Part shown: one piece after another, positions 23,403 through 32,608 of the stretch | Layout: every line of letters starts with the position of its first letter | Numbering within the stretch: the first letter of the stretch is position 1 | DNA from: Fidelibacterota bacterium UBA6531 | GTDB taxonomy: Bacteria; Fidelibacterota; Marinisomatia; Marinisomatales; TCS55 | NCBI GenBank assembly: GCA_002436185.1 | Contig: DJKX01000058.1 | Span: 1 to 48,814 of the forward strand | Length of the DNA stretch: 48,814 bases | Direction of reading: 5' to 3' | Position numbers and translations under genes: made by a program | The notes under the pieces: generated by a model | Database searches by the model: none | Told to the model about the DNA's origin: nothing | The model's input: the letters and a program-made list of their open reading frames with translations, nothing else

Positions 23403-25909
23403 TTCTTTTTACGTCTTCTACTTTTTGCCGGCCCTTTGGCCCGCCGATCATTTATTAATCCAACTGCTGTGTCTAAATCAACGTCATCGGGGGAAATATC
23501 TTTAGGCAGTGCAGCGTTAAATTTACCATCAGAAACATATGGTCCGTAACGACCATCTTTAAGCACAATCGTTTCACCTGTTTCAGGATGTTTTCCAATT
23601 GATTTTAATTCACTGCTGGGTTTATTGCGATTCTTGATGACATCTACTGCGGCTTCCAATGTTACATTTAGTGGATCGTGAGGGTGAGGTAGTTTAACAT
23701 TTTTGTCACCCACTTTTAAATAAGGGCCGTACCTTCCAAAATCAGCTCTGATTTCATCACCCGTTTCCGGATGCGTTCCGAGCAATCTAGGCATGGAAAG
23801 TAATTTCGCAGCTAATTCAAGATCAACGTCTTGTTTTTCTGTACCTCTTGGAAGAGATTTTCTTGTTTTGGAATCACCCAATTGAACATAAGGGCCATAA
23901 GGCCCTTCCTTTAAATAGATGGATTGTCCCGATTCAATATCAACACCAAGGAGTTGTGTTTGTGAAGCATCTTTTGCTAAAATTTCCATGGCTTTTTCTT
24001 CAGAAATATCTCCCATAGAAAATTCTGCAGGTATATTACGACGTTCTTCACCTTGCTCTAAATAAGGTCCATAGTTTCCAACCCTTATAACAATTTCCTC
24101 CACGCTGCCATTGGCGATTAAAACGGTACATGCTTTACGTATATCTATTTCACCTTCAAGCATTTTTTCAAATCCGGGGTTCTCATCACTACCAAAATAA
24201 AATCCATTCATGAAGGGAAGCGGATCAGAATCCCCCCTGGAAATGGAATCCAATTCGTCTTCCATTTTAGACGTGAATTGGGAATTCACAAGAGAAGAAA
24301 AATGATTTTCTAATAATTGTGTAACCGCAACAGCAAGAAACGTAGGCACAAGTGAACCTTTTTTATTTTGTATATATTCTTTTTCCTGGATACGCCCTAT
24401 AATGCTGGCCCAAGTTGACGGGCGGCCAATACCCTGTTTTTCCATTTCCTTAATTACGGATGCTTCCGTAAACCGTGCCGGTGGTTTTGTATTATGTTCT
24501 TCCGGAGTGAGGTTTTTACACTCTAAGCGCTGACCTTCTTTCATTTCCGGTAGGAATCGTTCGCGGTCGGCTAATTTGCCATCCGGGTTATCACTGCCTT
24601 CCACGTACGCACGCATATAGCCGGGAAAAAGAATCACCCGGCCGCGAGCGCGGAAAATTGTATTTTTATTCTCAATATCAACTATAGTACGTTTAAGCTT
24701 TGCCGGTTTCATTTGGCTGGCGACGGTCCTCTTCCAGATCAAATCATACAATTTACCTTCGTCACTGCCTACCTTTGCACTGACCGTTTTTACATCGCTG
24801 AAAATAACACCAGCAGGGCGGATAGCTTCGTGAGCTTCCTGCGCATTCTTAACCTTGCTTTTATACATGACCGGTTTTTCGGGTAAAAATTCATCACCAT
24901 AACGTTCTTTGATGACTTTTCGTGCACCGGTCAATGCTTCATTCGAAAGTTGAATAGAATCTGTACGCATATATGTAATAAGCCCTGCTTCATACAAGCG
25001 TTGAGCCATACGCATTGTTTTCCGGGCAGAAAAGCGAATTTTGCGTGACGCTTCCTGCTGCAGCGTACTGGTTGTAAATGGTGCATAGGGATTAGAAGTT
25101 TGTGGTTTCTCTTCCACACTGCTTACGATCCAAGGGCCATTTTGTAACTCTTCAGCTAAAGCTGTTGCTTGAGATGAAGAAAGTAATAACACATTATCTT
25201 TTTTCAATTCGCCTGTATTACTATCGAAATCTTTACTCGCCGCAAGACGTTTTCCATCCAATCTGATCATATCAGCGTTAAAACCTTCTAATGCATTCGT
25301 TTCCAATTCAGCTTGGAGATCAAAATATGTTGCTGATTTAAATAGTGCTCTTAAGCGTTCTCTATCAACGATCATTTTCAATGCTGCAGATTGTACACGG
25401 CCCGCAGAAAGAGATCCTTTTACGAAACTCATTGTTTTTTGGAGAGTGCTCCATAATAATCGAGACAGTTTATACCCAACGAGTCGGTCAATTATACGGC
25501 GGGTATATTGAGCATTGACAAGAAATTGGTCAATTTCATGACGTTGTTCCATTCCTTCCATGATACCTTCTTTGGTAATCTCGGTGAATTGAACTCTGGA
25601 AACAGACTCATTTACAATTTCTTCTGCGATATGTGCAGCAATAGCTTCGCCCTCTCGATCAGGGTCAGTGGCTAGGATAACTTCCGGAGCTTTAGTCGAT
25701 TTTTTCTTAATTGCTTTGATGATATCTTCTTTGCCCTCCATGGCAACGAATGTGGTGGCGAATTCGTTATCTACATCTACAGCTAATTCTTTGCGAGGAA
25801 GATCTTTAATATGCCCTACACAAGCAAAAACTTCATACTCATTGCTGAGATATTTCTCAATTGTCCGTGCTTTAGCCGGGGATTCAACGATAATAAGTGG
25901 TTTATTCAT
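23399..25909 (-). CDS. topA: DNA topoisomerase I
   Basis: An 836-residue type IA topoisomerase that relaxes negative supercoils. The TOPRIM acids are Glu9 (IVESPAKARTI) and DPDREGEA (Asp82, Asp84, Glu86). The active-site tyrosine is Tyr313 in GLITYMRTDS, and IGRPSTWASII follows. Instead of C-terminal zinc fingers it has four topoisomerase C-terminal repeats with cores GNYGPYL, GPYGPYV, GRYGPYL and GRYGPYV. It ends in a basic tail (KSRRRKKK) that probably binds DNA. A promoter-like AT-rich element precedes it. The downstream CcmH-like gene overlaps by 4 bp. Confidence 0.97.
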   Translation of the reverse strand: MNKPLIIVESPAKARTIEKYLSNEYEVFACVGHIKDLPRKELAVDVDNEFATTFVAMEGKEDIIKAIKKKSTKAPEVILATDPDREGEAIAAHIAEEIVNESVSRVQFTEITKEGIMEGMEQRHEIDQFLVNAQYTRRIIDRLVGYKLSRLLWSTLQKTMSFVKGSLSAGRVQSAALKMIVDRERLRALFKSATYFDLQAELETNALEGFNADMIRLDGKRLAASKDFDSNTGELKKDNVLLLSSSQATALAEELQNGPWIVSSVEEKPQTSNPYAPFTTSTLQQEASRKIRFSARKTMRMAQRLYEAGLITYMRTDSIQLSNEALTGARKVIKERYGDEFLPEKPVMYKSKVKNAQEAHEAIRPAGVIFSDVKTVSAKVGSDEGKLYDLIWKRTVASQMKPAKLKRTIVDIENKNTIFRARGRVILFPGYMRAYVEGSDNPDGKLADRERFLPEMKEGQRLECKNLTPEEHNTKPPARFTEASVIKEMEKQGIGRPSTWASIIGRIQEKEYIQNKKGSLVPTFLAVAVTQLLENHFSSLVNSQFTSKMEDELDSISRGDSDPLPFMNGFYFGSDENPGFEKMLEGEIDIRKACTVLIANGSVEEIVIRVGNYGPYLEQGEERRNIPAEFSMGDISEEKAMEILAKDASQTQLLGVDIESGQSIYLKEGPYGPYVQLGDSKTRKSLPRGTEKQDVDLELAAKLLSMPRLLGTHPETGDEIRADFGRYGPYLKVGDKNVKLPHPHDPLNVTLEAAVDVIKNRNKPSSELKSIGKHPETGETIVLKDGRYGPYVSDGKFNAALPKDISPDDVDLDTAVGLINDRRAKGPAKSRRRKKK

Positions 25910-25948
25910 AAAATAATTCCGAGGTTATTTATTGTTTTTCGTGCGCGT

Positions 25949-25981
25949 ATTATAATGTATAATAAATTTTAGAAAAGTCAA
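25949..25981 (-). promoter_or_regulatory. possible topA promoter
   Basis: In the 68-bp hisS-topA gap the minus strand has TTGACT (25981-25976), then an inverted repeat ATTATA-CAT-TATAAT. TTGACT is 16 bases from TACATT and 21 from a perfect TATAAT, so no -10 has both ideal sequence and spacing. It lies about 40-70 bases before the topA ATG. The -35 overlaps the hisS stop. Confidence 0.3.
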
Positions 25982-27222
25982 ACTACGAAATGTTTAACCA
26001 GATCACTTTCTGCGATTTCTTCCTGTTCCCCAGTAGTGAGGTCTTTAATTTGAAGAGTTTGATTTTTTATTTCTTCATCTCCCATGATGACAACTTTAAT
26101 TGCACCAATCCTGTTGGCATCGCGTAATTGAGCTTTTAAACTGCGCCGTAATGTATCCATCGTTACGGCAAATCCTAACTCGCGTATTTCATTAGCGACC
26201 TGCAACGCTTTTCCACTGGCAGATTCCACCAGGTTTATCAAATAAACTGAATTCCCTTCAGTACTTTTTTCTTGAGGATCTATGGACATTAATATACGTT
26301 CCATTCCGGCGGCAAAGCCGATGGCAGGTGTTGGTTTACCTCCCAATGTTTCAACAAGCCCATCATAACGACCCCCACCGCATACAGCGTCTTGAGCTCC
26401 CAGATTGCTGGATATAAATTCAAATGTAGTACGAGTATAATAATCCAATCCTCGCACCATTCGCGAGTCTAATTCAAAGGGTATTTCCAAACTGCTTAAC
26501 AAATCTTGAACGTGTGAAAAATGTTTCTGATCGTCTTCCGTCCAAAAGTCAGCAATAGATGGTGCCTCTGCCAAAAGTGTTTGTTCATCTGGATTTTTTG
26601 TATCAAGAATTCTTAATGGATTGGATTCTAACCGCTTTTGGCTGGTTTCAGATAATTGATTTTTGAGTGGATTGAAATAATCTTGGAGAGCTTTTTTATA
26701 ATGACTGCGACATTTCCCGGAACCAAGACTATTCAATTTTAAGGAAAGATCTTTTAAACCTAATTTTGAAAAGATAATATATCCAATCGCTATTATTTCT
26801 GCATCTTGTTCTGGGAATTTTGACCCAAACGCTTCGATGCCGAATTGGTGAAATTGCCGTTGCCGGCCTTTTTGTGGGCGTTCTCTGCGGAAAAGCGGTC
26901 CCATATAATACATTCGCTGCAGTGGAGATTTTCTACCGAGATTATGTTGAATGAATGCACGAGCCACCGGCGCAGTCAATTCGGGGCGCAATGTTATAGA
27001 TCCACCTGAACGATCTTGCCACGTGTACATTTCTTTGGATACAATATCCGTATCTTCTCCAACACTTCTGGAGAATAAACTCGTATCTTCAAAAATGGGG
27101 GTACGGATTTCACTATAACCAAAACGGGCTGCAACATCGTGAATAATATGTTCAAGTTTTTGCCAGCGAGTGCTGTCTTCCGGGAGAATATCGTGTGTGC
27201 CTTTGATGGTTTGAAATGCCAT
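25978..27222 (-). CDS. hisS: histidyl-tRNA synthetase
   Basis: A 414-residue class II synthetase. It starts MAFQTIKGTHDILPEDS, the usual HisRS opening. Motif 2 is MYYMGPLFRRERPQKGRQRQFHQFG, with the histidine-specific blocks LDYYTRTTFEF and VCGGGRYDGLVETLGG. The anticodon-binding domain starts near VYLINLVES. The gene begins 4 bp after the zinc-ribbon gene and is followed by topA after 68 bp. Confidence 0.97.
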   Translation of the reverse strand: MAFQTIKGTHDILPEDSTRWQKLEHIIHDVAARFGYSEIRTPIFEDTSLFSRSVGEDTDIVSKEMYTWQDRSGGSITLRPELTAPVARAFIQHNLGRKSPLQRMYYMGPLFRRERPQKGRQRQFHQFGIEAFGSKFPEQDAEIIAIGYIIFSKLGLKDLSLKLNSLGSGKCRSHYKKALQDYFNPLKNQLSETSQKRLESNPLRILDTKNPDEQTLLAEAPSIADFWTEDDQKHFSHVQDLLSSLEIPFELDSRMVRGLDYYTRTTFEFISSNLGAQDAVCGGGRYDGLVETLGGKPTPAIGFAAGMERILMSIDPQEKSTEGNSVYLINLVESASGKALQVANEIRELGFAVTMDTLRRSLKAQLRDANRIGAIKVVIMGDEEIKNQTLQIKDLTTGEQEEIAESDLVKHFVV

Positions 27223-27226
27223 GAAT

Positions 27227-27574
27227 TTATTCTGATATATTTATAATGAGATTTTCTGCTTGTTCTTTTTTATCTTCAGGGACCAGTAATTTAACCATAG
27301 CACCGGGAACATTTGTTGGAGTTATACTAAATGCTGAAGAAAAAAAATCTGATTTCAAAAAATAAGGAATATTATTATTCTTCAAAATTTCTCCTGCCAT
27401 TTCACCATATATTTTTCCGGTAAATTGAGCGATTTTTATCCATATAATTTTTTCTAACGGTTTATCAAGTGGTTGTGTATCAACAAGGGTCACATTGCAA
27501 TCTTTACAAATCTCAATCTGCGGTTTATATTCTGCTTGACACTTCGGACAGTATTTAAAATCTGTTTTTTCCAT
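27227..27574 (-). CDS. zinc-ribbon plus DUF2007-like (putative signal-transducing) protein
   Basis: 115 residues. The N-terminus has a four-cysteine zinc ribbon (YCPKCQAEYKPQIEICKDC). The rest resembles the small ferredoxin-like DUF2007 fold: an ILKNNNIPYFLKSDFFSSAF segment with a bulky loop and a final VKLLVPEDKKEQAENLI helix. DUF2007 proteins are thought to bind small ligands or proteins, with no defined reaction. It is packed between lptD (41 bp) and hisS (4 bp). Confidence 0.7.
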   Translation of the reverse strand: MEKTDFKYCPKCQAEYKPQIEICKDCNVTLVDTQPLDKPLEKIIWIKIAQFTGKIYGEMAGEILKNNNIPYFLKSDFFSSAFSITPTNVPGAMVKLLVPEDKKEQAENLIINISE

Positions 27575-27615
27575 CTCTGAATTTGCGATGATTTTATTAG
27601 AGAATGAAAAAAGAA

Positions 27616-30600
27616 TTAATACGGTACGATACTATTAAATCCGCCGCGTTCTTCTATTTTAAGATCCCTCAGAGTGGGTGATTTAACATTGATGCGGAGG
27701 TAGAAACCATTTGCATACCCACTCGGTGTCCAGTCCAAAGCCAATTCCCAACAATGTAAGTCACGGTAAATGGAAAAACGGTGATTGATGAGATCATTTT
27801 TCATCAAGTCAAATCTCGCCGAATAACTTATGCGCCATTTCTTTGTTATATTAATTGTGGAATTGGTATTTAGCCAAAATGTTTCCTTAGACAGTGAAGG
27901 GTTACTTTGCTGCAATGAATAGCCCAAGCTGAATCGCGTACTCCAAAGTTTACCTTTTGAGCCACTGCTGTTTTTTGCTGATGGAGATGCAGCTACAAGA
28001 CTATCTTGAGCCACTGCTGCTGCTGTATCCCCTGCTGCACTTTTTATACCTATTCGCTGACCGGAAAGCTGAAAACCGGTTGATAAGCTTACACGGGTTA
28101 AACGGGGAAAGGGTAACCCTTCTTTAGTTCTTCTGATTTCATTAACACGCTGGTTCAATTCTTTGTCATATTCATAAAAATCATGGGTCATGCGCAGGTC
28201 CACGCTTGACTGGCCCACCTTTGAACGGATGGATGAGGATAGATTCTTCAACTGAAATTCTTCAGCAACAAAATTATAACTTGTACCCATCCGCCAAGAA
28301 AATAGATTAACAATTTTATCTTTTTCATCCTGTTTTATTTTAGCCTGAAAATTATTATTAACACTAAAGGTCATGGACTGGGATTCATTTTTTGAAGTTC
28401 CGCCGGCCAGGGTACCACTGAAACGATCATGGTAGAGTTCTTTGCCGGTAGTATCATTGATCGTTTCAAAATAGCCCAAATCGTTACCAAAAACTGGTTG
28501 AGAAAAATCAGGTTTATAAGAATAACCAATGGAAGGAGAAACCACATGGCGGACAGCAATGAGATTTCCAATGTTGAATGGGAATAATCCATAAATCTGT
28601 GTATTGATGGATGCGCCAAAACTTCCCGTAGTTCGAGAGGCAAAGCCGGGAATTTCTGTCTTTAAAATAGTGTTGGTTGTACTGTCCAACCTACCGGAAA
28701 ATGTTCTGTTAACCCAATCTGATTTAAAACTGGCGTTAGGATTGAATGTGATATAGCGAAAGATTTTTGTTGGGGAATTAAGTGATAATGAATGTCGCAT
28801 AACATTATCACTGAAATTTTGTTTTTCATCATTCCAGTAGTAAACATTCGTCGTATCATCAATGATCGTTTCTTCTGATTCATAGTATAAGCGCTCTTTG
28901 TTGGTCAATGAAGAATTATAACGCCAGGTAATATTATTATACCATTTTGGATCTCTGCCCTTGCTTGGAAAAAAGTTGCGCTGACCAAGATTAAAATTCA
29001 TGGAGGGTAATGTAGATGTTGTAATATTTGTTTGCATGCCGTCATACGATGGTTTTGAGTAAAAAACAGATGATGAGTCAATGCGATCATCTGCCATCAA
29101 GTTTGTTGCGGAAGATAAATTCATACTCATGGAAGCCTGGATGGCTGGCCAACGTTTGGAATATGTGGCATTGGAAATTGTTTGCTGTTGATTCATGCGC
29201 TGTTGCGGATCTGATGTATATTTACGACTGAATTCGCCGCTGGTTGAATAATTTGCATTTGCATTAAAATTTTGGTTATGACGCAATTTTTGGGTGTGCT
29301 GCCAGCGAACTTGATAGCTTGTACTGCGGTCAGTACCAATATCAGTGATGTTATCCGAAGCCGATAATAATTGACGACTCTGCAAATTAAGCGACCCATT
29401 AAATTTATATCTCAATTTATAGTGGTTATTCAAATTAAAAACAAAGCCTTGGCGATCACCAAAACTCATAGTGAACTTTGTTCCCCAAAAGTCACTGGGA
29501 GCCCAAAAATATCCAAAGTTGTTGATATACTGTCCCCGAACACTATTTTCACCATAACCGGGCATAATCCATCCGGAATGGCGCCCTCCGCTCTTATGAG
29601 GAAAAATACCAAAAGGTAATGCTATTATGGGAATCCGACTAATGTATAAAACAATGGGACGTGCGATAACTTTGTCCTGATTGATGATTTTCATGTTCAT
29701 GCTTTCAAAATGAAAATGGGGAGTTTCCAGGTCACACGTGGTATAAGAACTATTCTCGATATAATATACTTTTTTGTCATTGTTGCGGATTTCATTCCCC
29801 GTATAATAACCATCATCTGCTTTGGAACGTCCTTCTTTAATTCGTCCTTTACGGGATTTCAAGTTATAGACCAGAGTGTCGCCCACCATGGGATCTCGGC
29901 CCCGTTCAACAATGGTGGGTTTTTTAAATTCCACGGTTGAATCTGCCGGTGGTGTAGGATATGCTTTGAGCAAATTTCCATTCCAATCCACATTGATGAA
30001 TCCGGATGTCAAATCCACATCAGTATATTTGATATTTGCATCACCCGTTAAATCTGTTTTTTCAGTTTGCATATCGTATAGTATTTCATCAGATGTATAA
30101 GTAATTGGTGCATCCATATCTTTGTTGGTTGTATCGGGAGTAAATACACCACGAGATCCTCCAGAAATATGAATATTATCTAATTGAACTTCAGCGCTGT
30201 CTGCAGTGTGAAATGACATGACAATTGTGTCTCCGGAGGCCAGATTATTCCCCTGGTACACTGAATCTTCAAAAATATGGTATAGCGTTGTTGCCATACC
30301 TTCCAAACGCACGGAATCCAAACTGCCATCCATGAAATATCCTTTTAGTGCTGAACCGGTCATATCATCGTCGAATGAGACAGATAATCGTTTTATGATG
30401 GTTGAGTCGAGTTCATCTAATTCAACTTCACGAAAACCGGATGCTGTATTTACGATATGCGCCTTAGCAGGGATATATACATAATCGAGAACATTATCTG
30501 AATAGTACATCTGGATTTCGCTACCTTCAAGGATACGACCTTCTTCTTCCAATTTTGGTTTGATACGCAACCACGTTTTGTCATGACTCACATCATAAAT

Positions 30601-31146
30601 TGCTAATCCACACGTGGCCACACGTTCTTCTTCGACGATAGTTACATCCTGTTCTGCTGTGTAGGAAACTGCATCTTCACTTTCGTGTTTGGCATAACGC
30701 AAATAGTTGGCAGTTATAATTTGATTTTCCTGAATCATTTTAGAGTTGCCATTAGCAATGCCGCTGTCCAGTTCTGAATAATAGATAACCGTATCAGCTG
30801 TCAGATCATAATCCTCATCCCAAATATGGACATCATTATAACAAGTGAATTTGTCGTTGGGAGAATCAAAGTGGACGGAATCAGCTGTAAGGTTTTGACT
30901 TTCTTTATCCATAACCACATGCCCGATTAAGAGTCCTTGCCCGGAGCGTTCTGTATAACGAGCACTGTCACAACGGATAGTCATTTGCCCTTTAATAAAT
31001 ACAACATTTCCTGTTAAAAATTGCGTGGACTGGCCGTTAACATTTTTATTTTCTAGAAGATCGGCTTGCTGCAGACGCAAACGATTATCTTGAGCTGCAA
31101 GCAGTGATAAAAGAACAAAAAATAAAATTGAGTAGAAACCTTTCAA
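27616..31146 (-). CDS. lptD: LPS-assembly protein LptD/OstA-like outer-membrane protein
   Basis: 1176 residues with a signal peptide (MKGFYSILFFVLLSLLAAQ). Repeated OstA/LptA-type beta-jellyroll segments follow (FLTGNVVFIKGQMTIRCD, GLLIGHVVMDKESQNLTADS, ITANYLRYAKHESEDAV). The C-terminal half is a long barrel with the LptD entry block PIIALPFGIFPHKSGGRHSG. LptD with LptE inserts lipopolysaccharide into the outer leaflet. It is longer than E. coli LptD (784) because of the extended N-terminal repeats, as seen in Bacteroidetes-group homologues. It leads the lptD-hisS-topA run, 10 bp behind the rarA remnant. Confidence 0.88.
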   Translation of the reverse strand: MKGFYSILFFVLLSLLAAQDNRLRLQQADLLENKNVNGQSTQFLTGNVVFIKGQMTIRCDSARYTERSGQGLLIGHVVMDKESQNLTADSVHFDSPNDKFTCYNDVHIWDEDYDLTADTVIYYSELDSGIANGNSKMIQENQIITANYLRYAKHESEDAVSYTAEQDVTIVEEERVATCGLAIYDVSHDKTWLRIKPKLEEEGRILEGSEIQMYYSDNVLDYVYIPAKAHIVNTASGFREVELDELDSTIIKRLSVSFDDDMTGSALKGYFMDGSLDSVRLEGMATTLYHIFEDSVYQGNNLASGDTIVMSFHTADSAEVQLDNIHISGGSRGVFTPDTTNKDMDAPITYTSDEILYDMQTEKTDLTGDANIKYTDVDLTSGFINVDWNGNLLKAYPTPPADSTVEFKKPTIVERGRDPMVGDTLVYNLKSRKGRIKEGRSKADDGYYTGNEIRNNDKKVYYIENSSYTTCDLETPHFHFESMNMKIINQDKVIARPIVLYISRIPIIALPFGIFPHKSGGRHSGWIMPGYGENSVRGQYINNFGYFWAPSDFWGTKFTMSFGDRQGFVFNLNNHYKLRYKFNGSLNLQSRQLLSASDNITDIGTDRSTSYQVRWQHTQKLRHNQNFNANANYSTSGEFSRKYTSDPQQRMNQQQTISNATYSKRWPAIQASMSMNLSSATNLMADDRIDSSSVFYSKPSYDGMQTNITTSTLPSMNFNLGQRNFFPSKGRDPKWYNNITWRYNSSLTNKERLYYESEETIIDDTTNVYYWNDEKQNFSDNVMRHSLSLNSPTKIFRYITFNPNASFKSDWVNRTFSGRLDSTTNTILKTEIPGFASRTTGSFGASINTQIYGLFPFNIGNLIAVRHVVSPSIGYSYKPDFSQPVFGNDLGYFETINDTTGKELYHDRFSGTLAGGTSKNESQSMTFSVNNNFQAKIKQDEKDKIVNLFSWRMGTSYNFVAEEFQLKNLSSSIRSKVGQSSVDLRMTHDFYEYDKELNQRVNEIRRTKEGLPFPRLTRVSLSTGFQLSGQRIGIKSAAGDTAAAVAQDSLVAASPSAKNSSGSKGKLWSTRFSLGYSLQQSNPSLSKETFWLNTNSTINITKKWRISYSARFDLMKNDLINHRFSIYRDLHCWELALDWTPSGYANGFYLRINVKSPTLRDLKIEERGGFNSIVPY

Positions 31147-31155
31147 TAGATAACG

Positions 31156-31431
31156 TTATTTATAGCGGTTGGACCAGCATTTTTTTAATCGGTTAGAAAT
31201 GAATTCCTCATATCCTAAATGAGTCGGTTTATAAAAAGTTTCCTGAACATTTTCCGGGAAGTAGTTTTCATTAATAAATAGAATGGTTGAACTACCGGCT
31301 TCCAAATTTGTTTGACCACCATCATCTACCAAATGATTTTGTCCAATGAATTCATCTATTGTAGCCGGACGTATGCGATCGGCAAGGGGCGGTAGGTGAG
31401 TAGATGAAAACATATTTTCTGTTTTTGCCAT
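31156..31431 (-). pseudogene. rarA: rarA/mgsA remnant: N- and C-terminal ends joined, AAA+ core missing
   Basis: From ATG 31431 the frame encodes 91 residues. The first part (LPPLADRIRPATIDEFIGQN, then HLV and LEAGSSTILF) matches the N-terminus of the replication-associated recombination ATPase RarA/MgsA up to the residues just before Walker A (GPPGTGKT). The next residues, INENYFPENVQETFYKP, match the extreme C-terminus of RarA. The junction is near 31275. Roughly 300 residues, including both Walker motifs, sensor, lid and tetramer domain, are gone, yet the frame is kept. Such a product cannot hydrolyse ATP. It sits 10 bp before lptD and divergent from the FKBP gene. A longer start at 31485 overlaps the FKBP start and is unlikely. 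Confidence 0.8.
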
Positions 31432-31469
31432 AGTACGCTGTAAACTCCGGCGGAAATTACGCTGAAAAA

Positions 31470-31880
31470 ATGCATATATCGACAATACGAGTTTTAATAC
31501 TTGTTGGTTGTCTGGTAATAATGCCAGGCTGTCAGAATGAAAGGACTATCATGGAAAATGGATTAATAATAGAAACGCTTGCTGAAGGAGACGGTGCGGT
31601 TGCTGAACAGCATAGTATTGTCACTGTGAATTATACCGGTACACTGGGAAACGGAACTGTGTTTGATTCTTCTCTTAATCCGGGAAGAGAACCTTTTCGT
31701 TTTACACTGGGAGTAAACCAGGTTATTTCCGGTTGGGACCAAGGTGTATTGGGAATGAAAATTGGGGAAAAAAGAAAATTGACCATTCCGCCTGAATTAG
31801 GTTACGGCAGTCAGGATATAGGTGTCATTCCACCCAATTCTACATTGATCTTTGAAGTGGAATTATTAGAAGTGGAGTAG
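31470..31880 (+). CDS. FKBP-type peptidyl-prolyl isomerase, probable lipoprotein
   Basis: 136 residues. The N-terminal signal ends in a lipobox-like LVIMPGC (Cys21), placing the protein in the periplasm on a membrane. A single FKBP domain follows: VTVNYTGTLGNGTVFDSS, FTLGVNQVISGWDQGVLGMK, KRKLTIPPELGYGSQ and NSTLIFEVELLEVE. FK506-binding residues Tyr, Phe, Asp and Trp are conserved. It speeds proline isomerisation in envelope proteins. It is divergent from the rarA remnant, and the convergent tRNA-Thr follows directly. Confidence 0.92.
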   Translation: MHISTIRVLILVGCLVIMPGCQNERTIMENGLIIETLAEGDGAVAEQHSIVTVNYTGTLGNGTVFDSSLNPGREPFRFTLGVNQVISGWDQGVLGMKIGEKRKLTIPPELGYGSQDIGVIPPNSTLIFEVELLEVE

Positions 31881-31953
<73 letters not shown>

Positions 31954-31999
31954 AAGAAATTAACTGGCGAAAATACACTTTTATTTGAACGTTCATCAA

Positions 32000-32608
32000 C
32001 TATTGACGTTGATAATATTTCGCTGTTCTGTACGCACCATAAATTTCTCCCGTATAAAAAATACCAAACATGGAATAAGAAAAGCCTTTATTTAATACAT
32101 TATCTTTTTTTGATGCTTCGATTGCAGATGAAGCTGTTAAATATACAATAACAAACCCCATAAACCCATCAAACCATCTTCCGGCGTACATACGTCCGGC
32201 ACCGGGTACAATCGCAGAAAGAAATCCTGCTGCAATAGGTGACTTCTTGGTGAATGTTTTTAAATGAGAAGCAGGATGATCGACTAGTCGTCCGTCAGGA
32301 TCATGAAATCCACCACGTATGTGTAAGTGGTTAAAAAATGCTGATGGATTACAGCGCACAATGCGATCTGCTGTCATTGGCAAACCTTTTAACAAACCAT
32401 TTTCTTTTAAGGCTATTGCACCATACTGACTGCAGCTTGGATAAAATTGGCAATTCAAGAAATCAGCATTATGTGATATTCTTTGCCACCCAGCGATAGG
32501 GAGGACCACTATTTTTTCTATTATGGATGATTCTTTTGAAGTAAAGACTGTATCAGCAGGGTATTTAGATTGAGCAAATAGTAAGGAAGTAATTAATAAT
32601 ATTCTCAT
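32000..32608 (-). CDS. yidD: YidD-domain protein fused to a C-terminal membrane domain
   Basis: 202 residues, about twice normal YidD. After a short hydrophobic N-terminus, residues 35-110 carry the YidD membrane-insertion efficiency signature: GWQRISHNADFLNCQFYPSC, then SQYGAIALKENGLLKGL, RIVRCNP and a late GGFHDPDG. The C-terminal 80 residues hold a Pro-Gly-Ala-Gly-Arg turn (SAIVPGAGRMYAGRWFDGF) and two predicted membrane spans, as in TM2/DUF5683-like domains. YidD helps YidC insert membrane proteins; the added domain is of unknown role. It overlaps the OPT transporter by 4 bp, so the two are co-translated. tRNA-Thr lies 46 bp downstream. Confidence 0.82.
   Translation of the reverse strand: MRILLITSLLFAQSKYPADTVFTSKESSIIEKIVVLPIAGWQRISHNADFLNCQFYPSCSQYGAIALKENGLLKGLPMTADRIVRCNPSAFFNHLHIRGGFHDPDGRLVDHPASHLKTFTKKSPIAAGFLSAIVPGAGRMYAGRWFDGFMGFVIVYLTASSAIEASKKDNVLNKGFSYSMFGIFYTGEIYGAYRTAKYYQRQ

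Noticed and set aside
31432..31485. 18-residue extension of the rarA remnant
   Set aside because: It overlaps the divergent FKBP start and does not match RarA N-termini.
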